A DNA stretch of 64,000 bases, from contig JADJTG010000007.1 of the NCBI GenBank assembly GCA_016711285.1, positions 1-64,000 on the forward strand, given 5' to 3'. Origin of the DNA: Sphingobacteriales bacterium. Its GTDB lineage: Bacteria; Bacteroidota; Bacteroidia; Chitinophagales; UBA2359. The position numbers were made by a program, and so were the translations under genes. Below are positions 8,544 to 16,918 of the stretch, piece after piece (within the stretch, counting starts at the first letter, position 1; every line of letters starts with the position of its first letter). The notes under the pieces were generated by a model. That model had not been told where the DNA came from. It did no database searches and saw nothing but the letters and a program-made list of their open reading frames with translations.

Positions 8544-8765
8544 TTAAATGTGAATTTGAATACGGTGGTTTGGGAATATAATTTTGAGTTGAGCAATGGC
8601 GATAGTCCAGTTGGATAGGGGCATCTTCCACTTATTCTGAATATTTTTAGCCGCTAGAAAGATGAACTTTATCAAAGCCATATCGGAGGGGAAAGCTCCC
8701 TTGTTTTTGGTAACTTTTCGGATTTGGCGATGATAACTCTCACTTTGGGGGTGATATATCTCCTA
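8544..8765 (-). pseudogene. IS256-family (mutator-type) transposase C-terminal remnant
   Basis: The minus strand reads IYHPQSESYHRQIRKVTKNK, then GAFPSDMALIKFIFLAAKNI and NKWKMPLSNWTIAIAQLKI before a stop at 8544-8546. This is the conserved C-terminus of IS256/mutator transposases (usual form: RKVTKNKGAFPSDEALLKLLYL, then KKWTMPIRNWG). Only about 70 of some 400 residues remain, and a stop precedes the fragment, so the element is dead. No matching inverted repeat was identified. Confidence 0.8.
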
Positions 8766-9198
8766 TTCTATAAGAATATCACCTCTAAAGAGGTTAAAAA
8801 GGTGTGTTTTTATTTCTCTACTAATATATCAATCCTAACGGGTTTTTTATAAGCGCGTAATGAATCCATAGCAAATAAATTGAGTATTGTTCTCATCATA
8901 ATTTGACTGTGAAACAGCAGTAACTCAGTATTTTTTAATTAGCCCTTGAATATCAGCAAAAATATCTTACAATATATAAAATCAATCGTCATCAAAAAAT
9001 AAAATCATTCTCCCGAAAGGGAATAATTTATTTCTTAACCATTTAATTTTTTTTCGTTATGAGAAAAAACAAACAAGCTGCCGCGCTGTTTTCGAGGAAG
9101 GCGATAGCGCAGCAGCACATTTATTTTATTTGTCATAAGTTGGGGGGGGACTGCGTACCTGCTTCGCTTTATGGAAATCGCAAAGACTCATAACCGCT
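8766..9198. other. Intergenic remnant region, no gene supported
   Basis: AT-rich sequence between two transposase fragments. The only reading frame of note is a 44-codon frame starting at the ATG at 9059 (MRKNKQAAALFSRKAIAQQH), which resembles nothing recognised and is GC-richer than its surroundings. A short palindrome, TCCCGAAAGGGA, lies near 9011. It is best regarded as debris of past insertions. Confidence 0.5.
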
Positions 9199-9434
9199 AT
9201 GGCTGTGCTGCTGATATCAAGTAGAATTAACAGTTATAAAGTCAAATGTAAAGATACTGGACAAACCAATCATATAGAGCGTTGGAACAACACCATTCGG
9301 CAGGCTTTGGGTAGGCTCACGATAAAAACATTGTCTTTTTCTAAAAGCGAGTTTTTCAATGATATTGTTATCAGGCTTTTTATCATCAGATATAATATTG
9401 CCAAATTGCCAACAGTTAATTAAAAACCATTACC
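9199..9434 (+). pseudogene. IS1-family transposase C-terminal remnant
   Basis: The frame 9199-9423 ends in DTGQTNHIERWNNTIRQALG, then RLTIKTLSFSKSEFFNDIVI and YNIAKL, matching the C-terminal third of an IS1-type transposase (H-x-IERxNxxxRQ and KTLSFSK motifs). It is a different lineage from the 5324-6142 element. The sequence CCATTACC ending at 9434 reads GGTAATGG on the other strand, a plausible right inverted repeat. The catalytic DDE core and the left end are missing. Confidence 0.75.
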
Positions 9435-9515
9435 TTAAAGCTAATACAACTTTGTGCCTTTGAGCGAAACAACCGAATAATACATTTAAAAATAAAGATG
9501 CAAGCGGGGAGCAAC

Positions 9516-9545
9516 TTGTAAAGTTAAATTTCATTCTTATATTTG
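9516..9545 (+). promoter_or_regulatory. Bacteroidota-type promoter of pdhA
   Basis: TTG at 9516-9518 and TATATTTG at 9538-9545 match the Bacteroidota -33 (TTG) and -7 (TAnnTTTG) elements with 19 bases between them. The pdhA start is 21 bases further on. Confidence 0.6.
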
Positions 9546-9566
9546 CAACAAAATTAGATATAAAAT

Positions 9567-10562
9567 ATGCCGCAACCTAAAATCACCAAACAAATGTACT
9601 TAGAGTGGTACGAATCAATGCTGCGCCAACGCCGTTTTGAAGAGCGTGCCGGTATGTTGTACGGACAGGAAAAAATTCGCGGTTTTTGTCATTTATATAT
9701 CGGTCAGGAAGCTGTGAGCACAGGAATTGTGGCAGCACTCAACGACAACGACCCCATCATTACCGCCTACCGCGACCACGGTTTTGCGTTGGCACGCGGT
9801 ATCAGCAGCGATGCTTGCATGGCAGAACTCTACGGCAAAGCCACCGGCTGCTCCAAAGGAAAAGGCGGCTCTATGCACTTTTTTTCCAAAGAAAAACACT
9901 TCTACGGTGGTCATGGTATTGTGGGAGCGCAGATTCCGATGGGAGCTGGCATAGCTTTTGCCGATAAATATCTGAACACGGGCAGAGTGACGGTTTGTTT
10001 GTTTGGCGATGGAGCAGCGCGGCAGGGAGCTTTGCACGAAACTTTTAATCTGGCAATGATGTGGCAGTTACCGGTGATATTTGTAGTAGAAAATAATATG
10101 TATGCCATGGGTACTTCGGTGGCGCGTTCCTCAAATGTCACCGACATCAGCAGTTTGAGCAAAGCCTACGATATGCCTTCGGCTATTGTAGATGGTATGG
10201 ACTGCGATGATGTGTTTTTTGCTGTACACGAGGCAGCACAACGTGCCCGCAGTGGCGGTGGTCCTACTTTTTTGGAAATAAAAACCTATCGCTATAAAGG
10301 GCACTCTATGTCAGACCCTCAAAAATACCGCAGCAAAGAAGAAGTTGCCAAATACAAAGCCGATGACCCCATTGACCATGTATTGGATATTATCCGCAAG
10401 AAAAAATATGCCGATGAAGCGTGGATAGAATCCGTAGAGCAAAAAATTCAAGCCGAAATAGACCAATGTGTACGCTTTGCCGAAGAGTCGCCTTTTCCTG
10501 AAGCAGCAGAATTGTATCAAGATGTGTATCTGCAAGCCGACTATCCGTATCTGACAGATTAA
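9567..10562 (+). CDS. pdhA: Pyruvate dehydrogenase E1 component, alpha subunit
   Basis: 331 residues, normal length for the E1 alpha subunit of the pyruvate dehydrogenase complex, which decarboxylates pyruvate with thiamine diphosphate and passes acetyl to lipoyl-E2. Visible motifs: FCHLYIGQEAV, TAYRDHGFALARG, KGKGGSMHFF, GGHGIVGAQIPMGAG, and the ThDP/Mg motif GDGAARQG followed by VVENNMYAMGT. The phosphorylation-loop region YRYKGHSMSDP is present. The E1 beta gene is not adjacent. A branched-chain 2-oxoacid E1 alpha is a weaker alternative; the short length and loop favour PDH. Its own promoter lies just upstream. Confidence 0.93.
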   Translation: MPQPKITKQMYLEWYESMLRQRRFEERAGMLYGQEKIRGFCHLYIGQEAVSTGIVAALNDNDPIITAYRDHGFALARGISSDACMAELYGKATGCSKGKGGSMHFFSKEKHFYGGHGIVGAQIPMGAGIAFADKYLNTGRVTVCLFGDGAARQGALHETFNLAMMWQLPVIFVVENNMYAMGTSVARSSNVTDISSLSKAYDMPSAIVDGMDCDDVFFAVHEAAQRARSGGGPTFLEIKTYRYKGHSMSDPQKYRSKEEVAKYKADDPIDHVLDIIRKKKYADEAWIESVEQKIQAEIDQCVRFAEESPFPEAAELYQDVYLQADYPYLTD

Positions 10563-10650
10563 TGCTCAGGGCAGCAAAAGTACCTTTTTAAAATTTTAAA
10601 ATATATTATCTATATCAACAATAAAAAAAAACAAAACTTATAAAAATAAT

Positions 10651-11367
10651 ATGTCAAAAGTAAAAGATCAGCAGCACACGCCGCCGCATCACGAAGAAAC
10701 CCTCATAGATGAAGTAATAGATGTAGAAGAGTTACAGGGTAAGAGCGAAAAATTTATCCACGATAATCAACGCACGGTATCTATTGCTGTGGGTGCGCTT
10801 TTGCTGGTAGCTGCTATTTATTTTTATTTCACGCGCGTATATTTGCCCAAGCAGGAAACCGCCGCCCAAAACGATATGTTTATGGCGCAGCAATATTTTG
10901 CCAAAGATTCTTTCCAATTAGCACTCAACGGTGATGGCAACAGTCCGGGATTTTTGGATATTATTGATGATTACAGTGGCTACACCAAAGCGGCAAATCT
11001 GGCACATTATTATGCCGGTATCAGTAGCCTCCAACTCAAAGATTTTGACGGAGCAATAGACCACTTGCGCGGTTTTAAAGGAAAAGATAAAATCGTGGGA
11101 GCAATGGCACTCGGAGCTACGGGCGATGCTTATGCCGAAAAAGGCGATATGAGCGAAGCAGTGAGCTATTATCGCAAAGCGGCATCTTATAATGCTAACG
11201 AATTTACTACGCCGATGTTTCTGATGAAAGCGGCAATGGCGTTGGAGTCGCAAAAAAACTATAAAGAAGCCCTGAATATTTACGAAAACCTCCGCGACAA
11301 ATACCCGACTACTACACAAGGCAAAGATGCCGACAAATATATTTCGCGCGTAAGTGCAATGTTGTAG
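10651..11367 (+). CDS. Membrane-anchored TPR protein (YfgM-like)
   Basis: 238 residues: a charged cytoplasmic N-terminus of about 47 residues, one membrane helix (VSIAVGALLLVAAIYFYF, residues 48-66), then a periplasmic region with tetratricopeptide repeats (AHYYAGISSLQLKDFDGAI, AEKGDMSEAVSYYRKAASY, NYKEALNIYENLRDKYP). The layout is that of the YfgM/UPF0070 family, ancillary to protein export and envelope stress in gamma-proteobacteria; in Bacteroidota the role is not established. It lies 88 bases after pdhA and ends in a strong terminator, ahead of ribH. Confidence 0.8.
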   Translation: MSKVKDQQHTPPHHEETLIDEVIDVEELQGKSEKFIHDNQRTVSIAVGALLLVAAIYFYFTRVYLPKQETAAQNDMFMAQQYFAKDSFQLALNGDGNSPGFLDIIDDYSGYTKAANLAHYYAGISSLQLKDFDGAIDHLRGFKGKDKIVGAMALGATGDAYAEKGDMSEAVSYYRKAASYNANEFTTPMFLMKAAMALESQKNYKEALNIYENLRDKYPTTTQGKDADKYISRVSAML

Positions 11368-11407
11368 CAGATTGTTTTTTGTAAAAAAAAATAATTGATG
11401 ATTAAAA

Positions 11408-11446
11408 AAAACGCTGTCGGAAATTTTTTTCTGACAGCGTTTTTTA
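11408..11446 (+). terminator. Rho-independent terminator after the TPR gene
   Basis: Stem ACGCTGTC (11411-11418) pairs with GACAGCGT (11433-11440), extended by flanking A/T pairs and followed by a T run. Confidence 0.85.
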
Positions 11447-11534
11447 TGCAAATACACCCTGCCGGATTTCTTAATATGATTACCTTTTATTGTTTTTTTT
11501 AAAAAATATTGATTCAATAACAACAAACACAAAC

Positions 11535-12059
11535 ATGGCAAGCACTCAACACAATTTATCAGAGCATAGCCTCAGCCCCGCCGAACAAGCCCTTGCACCT
11601 GCGCTCAAAATCGCCATTGCCGTAGCCGAGTGGAATCCCGAAGTGACGATGGCTTTGCTGCAAGGCTGCCGCGACACACTGCTGCATTATGGCGTTGCCG
11701 AAGCCCATATTTTTGTGGAGCAAGTGCCGGGTAGCTACGAGTTGCCGCTGGCTTGTCATTGGCTGTTTCAAAGGCATCAAGCCGATGCGGTGGTGGCATT
11801 GGGCTGTGTAGTTACCGGCGAAACCCGCCACGACGAATACATCAACAGTGCGGTATCTCAAAGCCTGATGATGCTCAATTTGCGGCATCAGATACCTTTT
11901 ATTTTTGGGCTTTTAACGCCGCAAAACCAACAACAAGCCCTCGACCGCGCGGGCGGAAAACACGGCAACAAAGGCGTAGAAGCAGCCATCACTGCCATTA
12001 AAATGGCAGCACTGCACAAAAAAATGTTTTTGGATTCGGGCAGAAAATTAGGATATTGA
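11535..12059 (+). CDS. ribH: 6,7-dimethyl-8-ribityllumazine synthase
   Basis: 174 residues. Condenses 5-amino-6-ribitylamino-uracil with dihydroxybutanone phosphate in the penultimate step of riboflavin synthesis; the family forms icosahedral or pentameric shells. Motifs: VAEWNPEVT (substrate loop), PGSYELPLA, LGCVVTGETRHDEYI with the catalytic His of RHD, and PFIFGLLTP. The ATG at 11535 is chosen because the residues before it (to 11490) are low complexity. A run of about 20 N-terminal residues beyond the usual start is typical of Bacteroidota copies. Confidence 0.95.
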   Translation: MASTQHNLSEHSLSPAEQALAPALKIAIAVAEWNPEVTMALLQGCRDTLLHYGVAEAHIFVEQVPGSYELPLACHWLFQRHQADAVVALGCVVTGETRHDEYINSAVSQSLMMLNLRHQIPFIFGLLTPQNQQQALDRAGGKHGNKGVEAAITAIKMAALHKKMFLDSGRKLGY

Positions 12060-12079
12060 GGCGTTTTTTTCAGTGTTGC

Positions 12080-12331
12080 TTACGATTTTTTGGCTTCGGC
12101 AGGACGCACCTGCAATATTCTCCCGTTCCAGCGAAAGCCGTTGAGTTCGCGCTCGGCACGCTCGGCATCGTAGGGCGCATCAAAGGAGACAAAAGCATAA
12201 CCCAGAGCCGCCTGTGTGCGGTGATGACGCGCCAGACGGCAGTGTATCACTTCGCCATATTGGGCAAAGAGAGCTTCCAATTCAAAGTCGTCTGTATCGT
12301 CAGCAAAGTTGGCAACGTATAAAGTCATCAT
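12080..12331 (-). CDS. Single-RRM RNA-binding protein
   Basis: 83 residues, one RNA-recognition motif. RNP2 is LYVANF at residues 4-9 and RNP1 is LGYAFVSF at residues 43-50, with the two central aromatics present. Short RRM proteins of this kind are frequent in Bacteroidota and cyanobacteria, where some are cold-induced. It is convergent with ribH (20 bases apart) and follows the MarR gene on the same strand. RNA targets are unknown. A second in-frame ATG immediately follows the first. Confidence 0.9.
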   Translation of the reverse strand: MMTLYVANFADDTDDFELEALFAQYGEVIHCRLARHHRTQAALGYAFVSFDAPYDAERAERELNGFRWNGRILQVRPAEAKKS

Positions 12332-12366
12332 TTGTATGCAATTAATAGTTGATGATCAACAGAATA

Positions 12367-12825
12367 TCAGCCTTTTACATTCCTCATTTTATCCAATATC
12401 TGATTGAGCAAATGCGCTTCTGTTTCGTTGAGAGCCGTCCAAGTTTGCGCATCGCCAAATACCAATTCTTCAATATGCGCCACCAAACCGCTGCCTTTTT
12501 CGGTAATAGAAATCTGTAGTTCGCGGCGGTCTTGTTCGGCGTGTTCTTTGAGTACCAATTTTTTGGCAAGAAGTTTATCCATAATTCGGGTGGTATTGGA
12601 GTTGGATTCCAACATGCGGGCAGTGATGGCGTTGAGGCGCAAAGGATAAGGCTGTGCCGCCTGCAAAATACGCAACACATAATATTGTTCGTGGGTAATA
12701 CCGAAACCTTTGATGGCTTTATACACACGCGCCTTCAACTGAAACGCCGTAAACAGCACATTGAAATATGCTTTTTGGGTGTCGCTTTGAAAAACGGCGT
12801 GTTGCCATACACTTTCTGTTTTCAT
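12367..12825 (-). CDS. MarR-family transcriptional regulator
   Basis: 152 residues with a winged helix-turn-helix: THEQYYVLRILQ, RLNAITARMLESNSNTTRIMDKL (recognition helix), LVLKEHAEQDRRELQISITEKG (wing with the family DRR motif). MarR proteins bind DNA as dimers and lose affinity on ligand binding. It is followed by the RRM gene 35 bases downstream. The ligand and regulated genes cannot be told from sequence; no obvious palindromic operator was seen. Confidence 0.9.
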   Translation of the reverse strand: MKTESVWQHAVFQSDTQKAYFNVLFTAFQLKARVYKAIKGFGITHEQYYVLRILQAAQPYPLRLNAITARMLESNSNTTRIMDKLLAKKLVLKEHAEQDRRELQISITEKGSGLVAHIEELVFGDAQTWTALNETEAHLLNQILDKMRNVKG

Positions 12826-12916
12826 CTGCTCTCTTTTTTTTTGCCAAAAATATGGAATTTACGGCAAAGAAAGCTGTTTCATTTTTTTTGATGGTGAAGA
12901 AGAAAAAAGGAAGCGT

Positions 12917-14344
12917 TTAACACTCACTCACATTTACCGGAATATTCACCGCCAAACCGCCTTCGGCGGTTTCTTTGTATTTGTGGTTCATATCCAAAGC
13001 TGTTTCCCACATCGTTTTTATGACGGCATCTAAAGAAACCTTTGCGAGTTTCGGGTTGCTTTCCAAGGCTATATTGGCGGCAGTAATCGCTTTTACAGCA
13101 CCCATAGAGTTGCGTTCGATGCAGGGAATTTGAACCAAACCCGCAATGGGGTCGCAGGTAAGCCCCAAATGATGCTCCATCGCTATTTCGGCAGCCATCA
13201 GTGCCTGCGACACCGTACCGCCGCAACAGGCAGCCAATGCCGCCGCCGCCATCGCCGAAGATACACCGATTTCTGCCTGACAGCCCCCCATCGCCGCCGA
13301 TATGGTAGCGCGTTTTTTAAAAATACTCCCTATTTCGCCAGCTACCAACAAAAAACGCTTTATCTGTTCTTCATTACTGCCCTCCACAAAGCAATAATAA
13401 TAAAACAGCACCGCCGGCAGCACACCCGCCGCTCCGTTGGTAGGAGCAGTGACGATACGCCCGAAAGCCGCATTTTCTTCATTGACCGCCAATGCCGCAC
13501 AACTCACCCATTTAAGTACCTGCTGAAACGAAGGGCGCAGCGTGCGTATATGCGCCAGCCACATTTCCACATCATCAAAACGCTTGCCTTCCAATAGTTT
13601 TTCGTTGAGATGGGCAGCGCGGCGTACCACCTGTAAACCTCCACTCAAAACACCGTTGGTGTGGCAGCCGCGCCAAATACAGTGTTTCATGTGTTGCCAT
13701 AGTTCCGACAACTGAGCATCTACTGTTTCGGGGCTGCGCCACGCCCACTCATTGCGGAGCACTAAGTCGGCGATGTGCCAGTTGTTTTGGGTGCAATACT
13801 GCTCTATTTCGTAGGCGTGCTCAATAGGGTAGGGCAAATGAAAAGACGCTTCGCTCTGTGCAGCAGCTATTTCGCCTTCTTGCACCACAAAGCCGCCGCC
13901 CACCGAATAATAAGTAAAACGATGTATTTGCTCATCAATGGTATGAATTTCAAAACTTAAAGCGTTGGGATGCTGGGGCAAAGATTCGTTGAAATGAAAA
14001 ACAATATCAGTATTCGGGTCAAAAACGATGCGGTGTTTTTTGAATAATTGAATTTGGCGGTCTTGCTGAATGCGCCCCAACAACACAGGAATATGCGAAG
14101 TATCAATACTGCGATAATCCTCGCCACTCAAACCCATCAATACGGCTACATCAGTACCGTGACCTTTGCCGGTTTTGGCGAGTGAGCCGTAAAGATGTAC
14201 GCGCAAGGCACATACACCGGCTAAATGATGCGATTGTGTAAAAGAAGCCATGCAGTTCAACGCTGCCTGCCAGGGACCCATCGTGTGCGAACTGGAGGGT
14301 CCTACGCCTACTTTTATAATATCAAAAATGCTGTATGCTGCCAT
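12917..14344 (-). CDS. sdaA: L-serine ammonia-lyase (4Fe-4S serine dehydratase), single chain
   Basis: 475 residues. Converts L-serine to pyruvate and ammonia with a 4Fe-4S cluster. The N-terminal beta-domain begins with IIKVGVGPSSSHTMGPWQAA; the alpha-domain carries TAPTNGAAGVLPAVL, KKRATISAAMGGCQAEIGVS and GLTCDPIAGLVQIPCIERN, including three conserved cluster cysteines. The fused beta-alpha layout matches the one-chain enzyme of many bacteria rather than the split SdaAA/SdaAB. It feeds pyruvate towards the PDH reaction encoded nearby, though not in one operon. Confidence 0.95.
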   Translation of the reverse strand: MAAYSIFDIIKVGVGPSSSHTMGPWQAALNCMASFTQSHHLAGVCALRVHLYGSLAKTGKGHGTDVAVLMGLSGEDYRSIDTSHIPVLLGRIQQDRQIQLFKKHRIVFDPNTDIVFHFNESLPQHPNALSFEIHTIDEQIHRFTYYSVGGGFVVQEGEIAAAQSEASFHLPYPIEHAYEIEQYCTQNNWHIADLVLRNEWAWRSPETVDAQLSELWQHMKHCIWRGCHTNGVLSGGLQVVRRAAHLNEKLLEGKRFDDVEMWLAHIRTLRPSFQQVLKWVSCAALAVNEENAAFGRIVTAPTNGAAGVLPAVLFYYYCFVEGSNEEQIKRFLLVAGEIGSIFKKRATISAAMGGCQAEIGVSSAMAAAALAACCGGTVSQALMAAEIAMEHHLGLTCDPIAGLVQIPCIERNSMGAVKAITAANIALESNPKLAKVSLDAVIKTMWETALDMNHKYKETAEGGLAVNIPVNVSEC

Positions 14345-14509
14345 ATTTTTTTATAATAAGATGAAGATACAAATCTGTTTCCAGTGCTGAATGCAGAATA
14401 CAACAAATTTGACAAAAATTGCTTTAATTTTATGATTTTAACAGTTTTATTAAGAAAAAAAGAACTTATTTTCGCAAAAAAACTTGGCTTTAAATTGTTG
14501 ATATAATAT

Positions 14510-15568
14510 ATGGTTAAAGTATTTGGTTTTTTATACAATCCTATTTACCGGCATTTTATCATCTTCATCAAGCCGCTTTTATTTGCCGTAGTGCTTATCA
14601 TACTTTCTTTGATTATGGCTACCGGAGGCTATATGATTATTGAAGGTTATACACTTTTGGAGGCTTGGTATATGGCAGTTATTACCTTTGCTACGGTGGG
14701 TTTTATGGAGGTGCGCCCGCTTTCCGATGCCGGACGCTTGTTTACTTCTTTCATTATTTTGTTCAATGTTTTTAATTTTACCTATACCGTTTCTGTGATT
14801 ACTTTTTTTATTTCGGAAGGAAAATTAGAAAAGATTTTTTTAAATTTGAATATGGATCATAAAATATCAAAGCTATATCATCATACTATTATTTGCGGGT
14901 GCGGCAAATATGGCAGCGAAATCGCCCAGCAGCTTATTAATCAGGGTTTACCCTTTGTGGTGATAGATAATCAGCCGGAGACGTTCAAAGTTTTTGAAAA
15001 TCAGCCGCAGGTATTGTATATGGTGGGCGATGTAACACACGACGAGGTGCTGTTGGAAGCGGGTATTGAACGGGCAAGTGCTTTGGTAAGTTCGCTCAAC
15101 GACGACACGGGCAATGTATATGTGGTACTTACTGCCCGCCAACTCAATCCGCATTTGCGCATTGTGAGTAGGGGAGTAGATGAAAAATCGGAGCGAAAAT
15201 TGCGGCGTGCGGGAGCTAACTATGTCATTATGCCCGACAAAATCGGCGGTTTCTATATGGCTTCGTTGGTGGCAAACCCACAGGCGGTAGAGTTTTTTCA
15301 TGTAGTAAGCAACGATGAAGCCGCTACTATTCACTTTGAAGATTTGCCACATGGAGCTTTGCCGCCTTCTTTGTGCAACAAAACCATTCGTGATTTGGAA
15401 ATCCGCAACCGTACCGGAGCCAATGTTATTGGTATCAAAACCCCCGAAAGCACCTATATCGTCAATCCCGAACCGGATACGCCATTGCGACCGGGTATGC
15501 ACTTGATTGTATTGGGGCATCGTGAGCAAGTACAACGTTTTAAAAATTTAATCGCCGAACATAGTTAG
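14510..15568 (+). CDS. Potassium channel protein with TrkA-N/RCK domains
   Basis: 352 residues. Two membrane helices (residues 20-45 and 80-105) enclose a pore loop with filter FATVGFMEVRPLS, followed by a RCK/TrkA-N Rossmann domain (IICGCGKYGSEIAQQL, residue 124) and a TrkA-C domain (GANVIGIKTPE...GMHLIVLG). Ligand-gated K+ channels of the MthK type have this plan. The filter is TVGFME where most have TVGYGD, a variant seen in related Bacteroidota proteins, so selectivity should not be assumed. It is divergent from sdaA. Confidence 0.9.
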   Translation: MVKVFGFLYNPIYRHFIIFIKPLLFAVVLIILSLIMATGGYMIIEGYTLLEAWYMAVITFATVGFMEVRPLSDAGRLFTSFIILFNVFNFTYTVSVITFFISEGKLEKIFLNLNMDHKISKLYHHTIICGCGKYGSEIAQQLINQGLPFVVIDNQPETFKVFENQPQVLYMVGDVTHDEVLLEAGIERASALVSSLNDDTGNVYVVLTARQLNPHLRIVSRGVDEKSERKLRRAGANYVIMPDKIGGFYMASLVANPQAVEFFHVVSNDEAATIHFEDLPHGALPPSLCNKTIRDLEIRNRTGANVIGIKTPESTYIVNPEPDTPLRPGMHLIVLGHREQVQRFKNLIAEHS

Positions 15569-15602
15569 TAAATTCTTTCACTCGACCTATTCTATTTTTT
15601 CT

Positions 15603-16640
15603 ATGCTTATTCATCATTTTTACCGCACATTTACATTATTCAGCCTCTGCTGGTTTTTATATAATAACCCTGCTGCTATTGCACAAGCCACAGCCCCCGA
15701 TTGTACAACTTATTTTGCCCCGCACGGCAGCGGCATACAAAATGGAGGTGTGCAAATCATTCCCGTACAAACTCCCAAAGGCACTTTAAATGTATGGACG
15801 AAGCGCATCGGCAACAACCCGACCGTAAAATTGCTCCTTTTGAATGGCGGTCCCGGTGCTACACACGAATATTTTGAGTGTTTTGAGAGCTTTTTGCCCG
15901 CCGAAGGCATTGAATTTATCTACTACGACCAAATCGGTTGCGGTCATTCCGACAATCCTGAAGATACTGCTCTGTGGGATTTGCCGCGCTATGTGGAGGA
16001 AGTGGAACAAGTGCGCCGCGCTTTGCAGTTGGACAAAGACAATTTTTATTTACTGGGGCACTCGTGGGGCGGTATTTTGGCGATGGAATACGCGCTAAAA
16101 TACCAACAGCACCTCAAAGGGCTTATTATTTCCAATATGATGAGCGATGCCATTGCCTACGACCGCTACGCCGCAGAAGTATTAGCTCCGCAAATAGAGC
16201 CGCAGGTGCTGAACGAAATAAGAACCATAGAAAACAACAATGACTTTGGCAATCCGCGCTATATGGAGTTGCTGATGCCTCATTTCTATGCCAAACACAT
16301 TTGCCGTTTGCCTTTAGAGGCTTGGCCCGAACCAATGACACGCTCCTTCAATCAAATCAACAACTCGCTGTATGTAACTATGCAAGGTCCCAGCGAATTT
16401 GGTATTTCGGGAAAATTGGAGCAATGGAGTTGTGAGGAAAAACTAAAAAATTTGAATATCCCCACCCTCGTTATCGGTGCTACCCACGACACGATGGATC
16501 CGCAGCACCTGCGTAATATGGCAACCTCTATACCGAAAGGGCAATTTTGGCTTTGCCCCAATGGTAGCCACATGTGTATGTGGGACGATCAAAGTATTTA
16601 TTTTCAGGGACTGTTGAATTTTTTAAAACAGAAACAATAA
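15603..16640 (+). CDS. Secreted alpha/beta hydrolase, proline iminopeptidase family (S33)
   Basis: 345 residues with an N-terminal signal peptide (TLFSLCWFLYNNPAAIAQA). Peptidase S33 features: oxyanion segment LLLNGGPGATHEYF, nucleophile elbow GHSWGG (Ser near residue 155), acid in GATHDTMDP and His in NGSHMCMWDD. Members release N-terminal proline or hydrolyse proline amides. The signal peptide places it in the periplasm or outside. It ends ahead of an 18-bp perfect terminator hairpin and lies 35 bases after the channel gene. Confidence 0.9.
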   Translation: MLIHHFYRTFTLFSLCWFLYNNPAAIAQATAPDCTTYFAPHGSGIQNGGVQIIPVQTPKGTLNVWTKRIGNNPTVKLLLLNGGPGATHEYFECFESFLPAEGIEFIYYDQIGCGHSDNPEDTALWDLPRYVEEVEQVRRALQLDKDNFYLLGHSWGGILAMEYALKYQQHLKGLIISNMMSDAIAYDRYAAEVLAPQIEPQVLNEIRTIENNNDFGNPRYMELLMPHFYAKHICRLPLEAWPEPMTRSFNQINNSLYVTMQGPSEFGISGKLEQWSCEEKLKNLNIPTLVIGATHDTMDPQHLRNMATSIPKGQFWLCPNGSHMCMWDDQSIYFQGLLNFLKQKQ

Positions 16641-16730
16641 AACAGAAAGTCTTTCTTGAAAATAAAAAACTGATAATCAATATGTTATGACAATGTCATA
16701 AAATTTTTTTATAAAATAATTACACAAAAT

Positions 16731-16779
16731 AAAATTCCCTCTTACAAGATAAAATTGCTTGTAAGAGGGAATTTTATTT
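16731..16779 (+). terminator. Strong hairpin terminator
   Basis: An 18-bp perfect stem (16731-16748 with 16758-16775) around a 9-base loop, with A-rich and T-rich sides. It can act in both directions and separates the S33 hydrolase from the carboxylase gene. Confidence 0.85.
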
Positions 16780-16918
16780 ATCAGCAAAAGAAAATATAAA
16801 TATTTTTTATGTCCCTTTCTGAAATTGCCGCTCCGCTCATTATTTATGAGCAAATAAAAGTGTTTTTTCTTAATTTTGCGATATTTTAAAATATCCAAAT
16901 CGTCAATCATCATTTTAC

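Noticed and set aside
7952..8596. A 214-codon minus-strand protein gene
   Set aside because: Its start lies inside an IS256-type transposase remnant and the frame is a by-product of a 21-bp repeat; kept only as a finding.
9059..9193. 44-codon reading frame as a small gene
   Set aside because: No homology recognised, no ribosome-binding context peculiar to it, and it lies in transposon debris.
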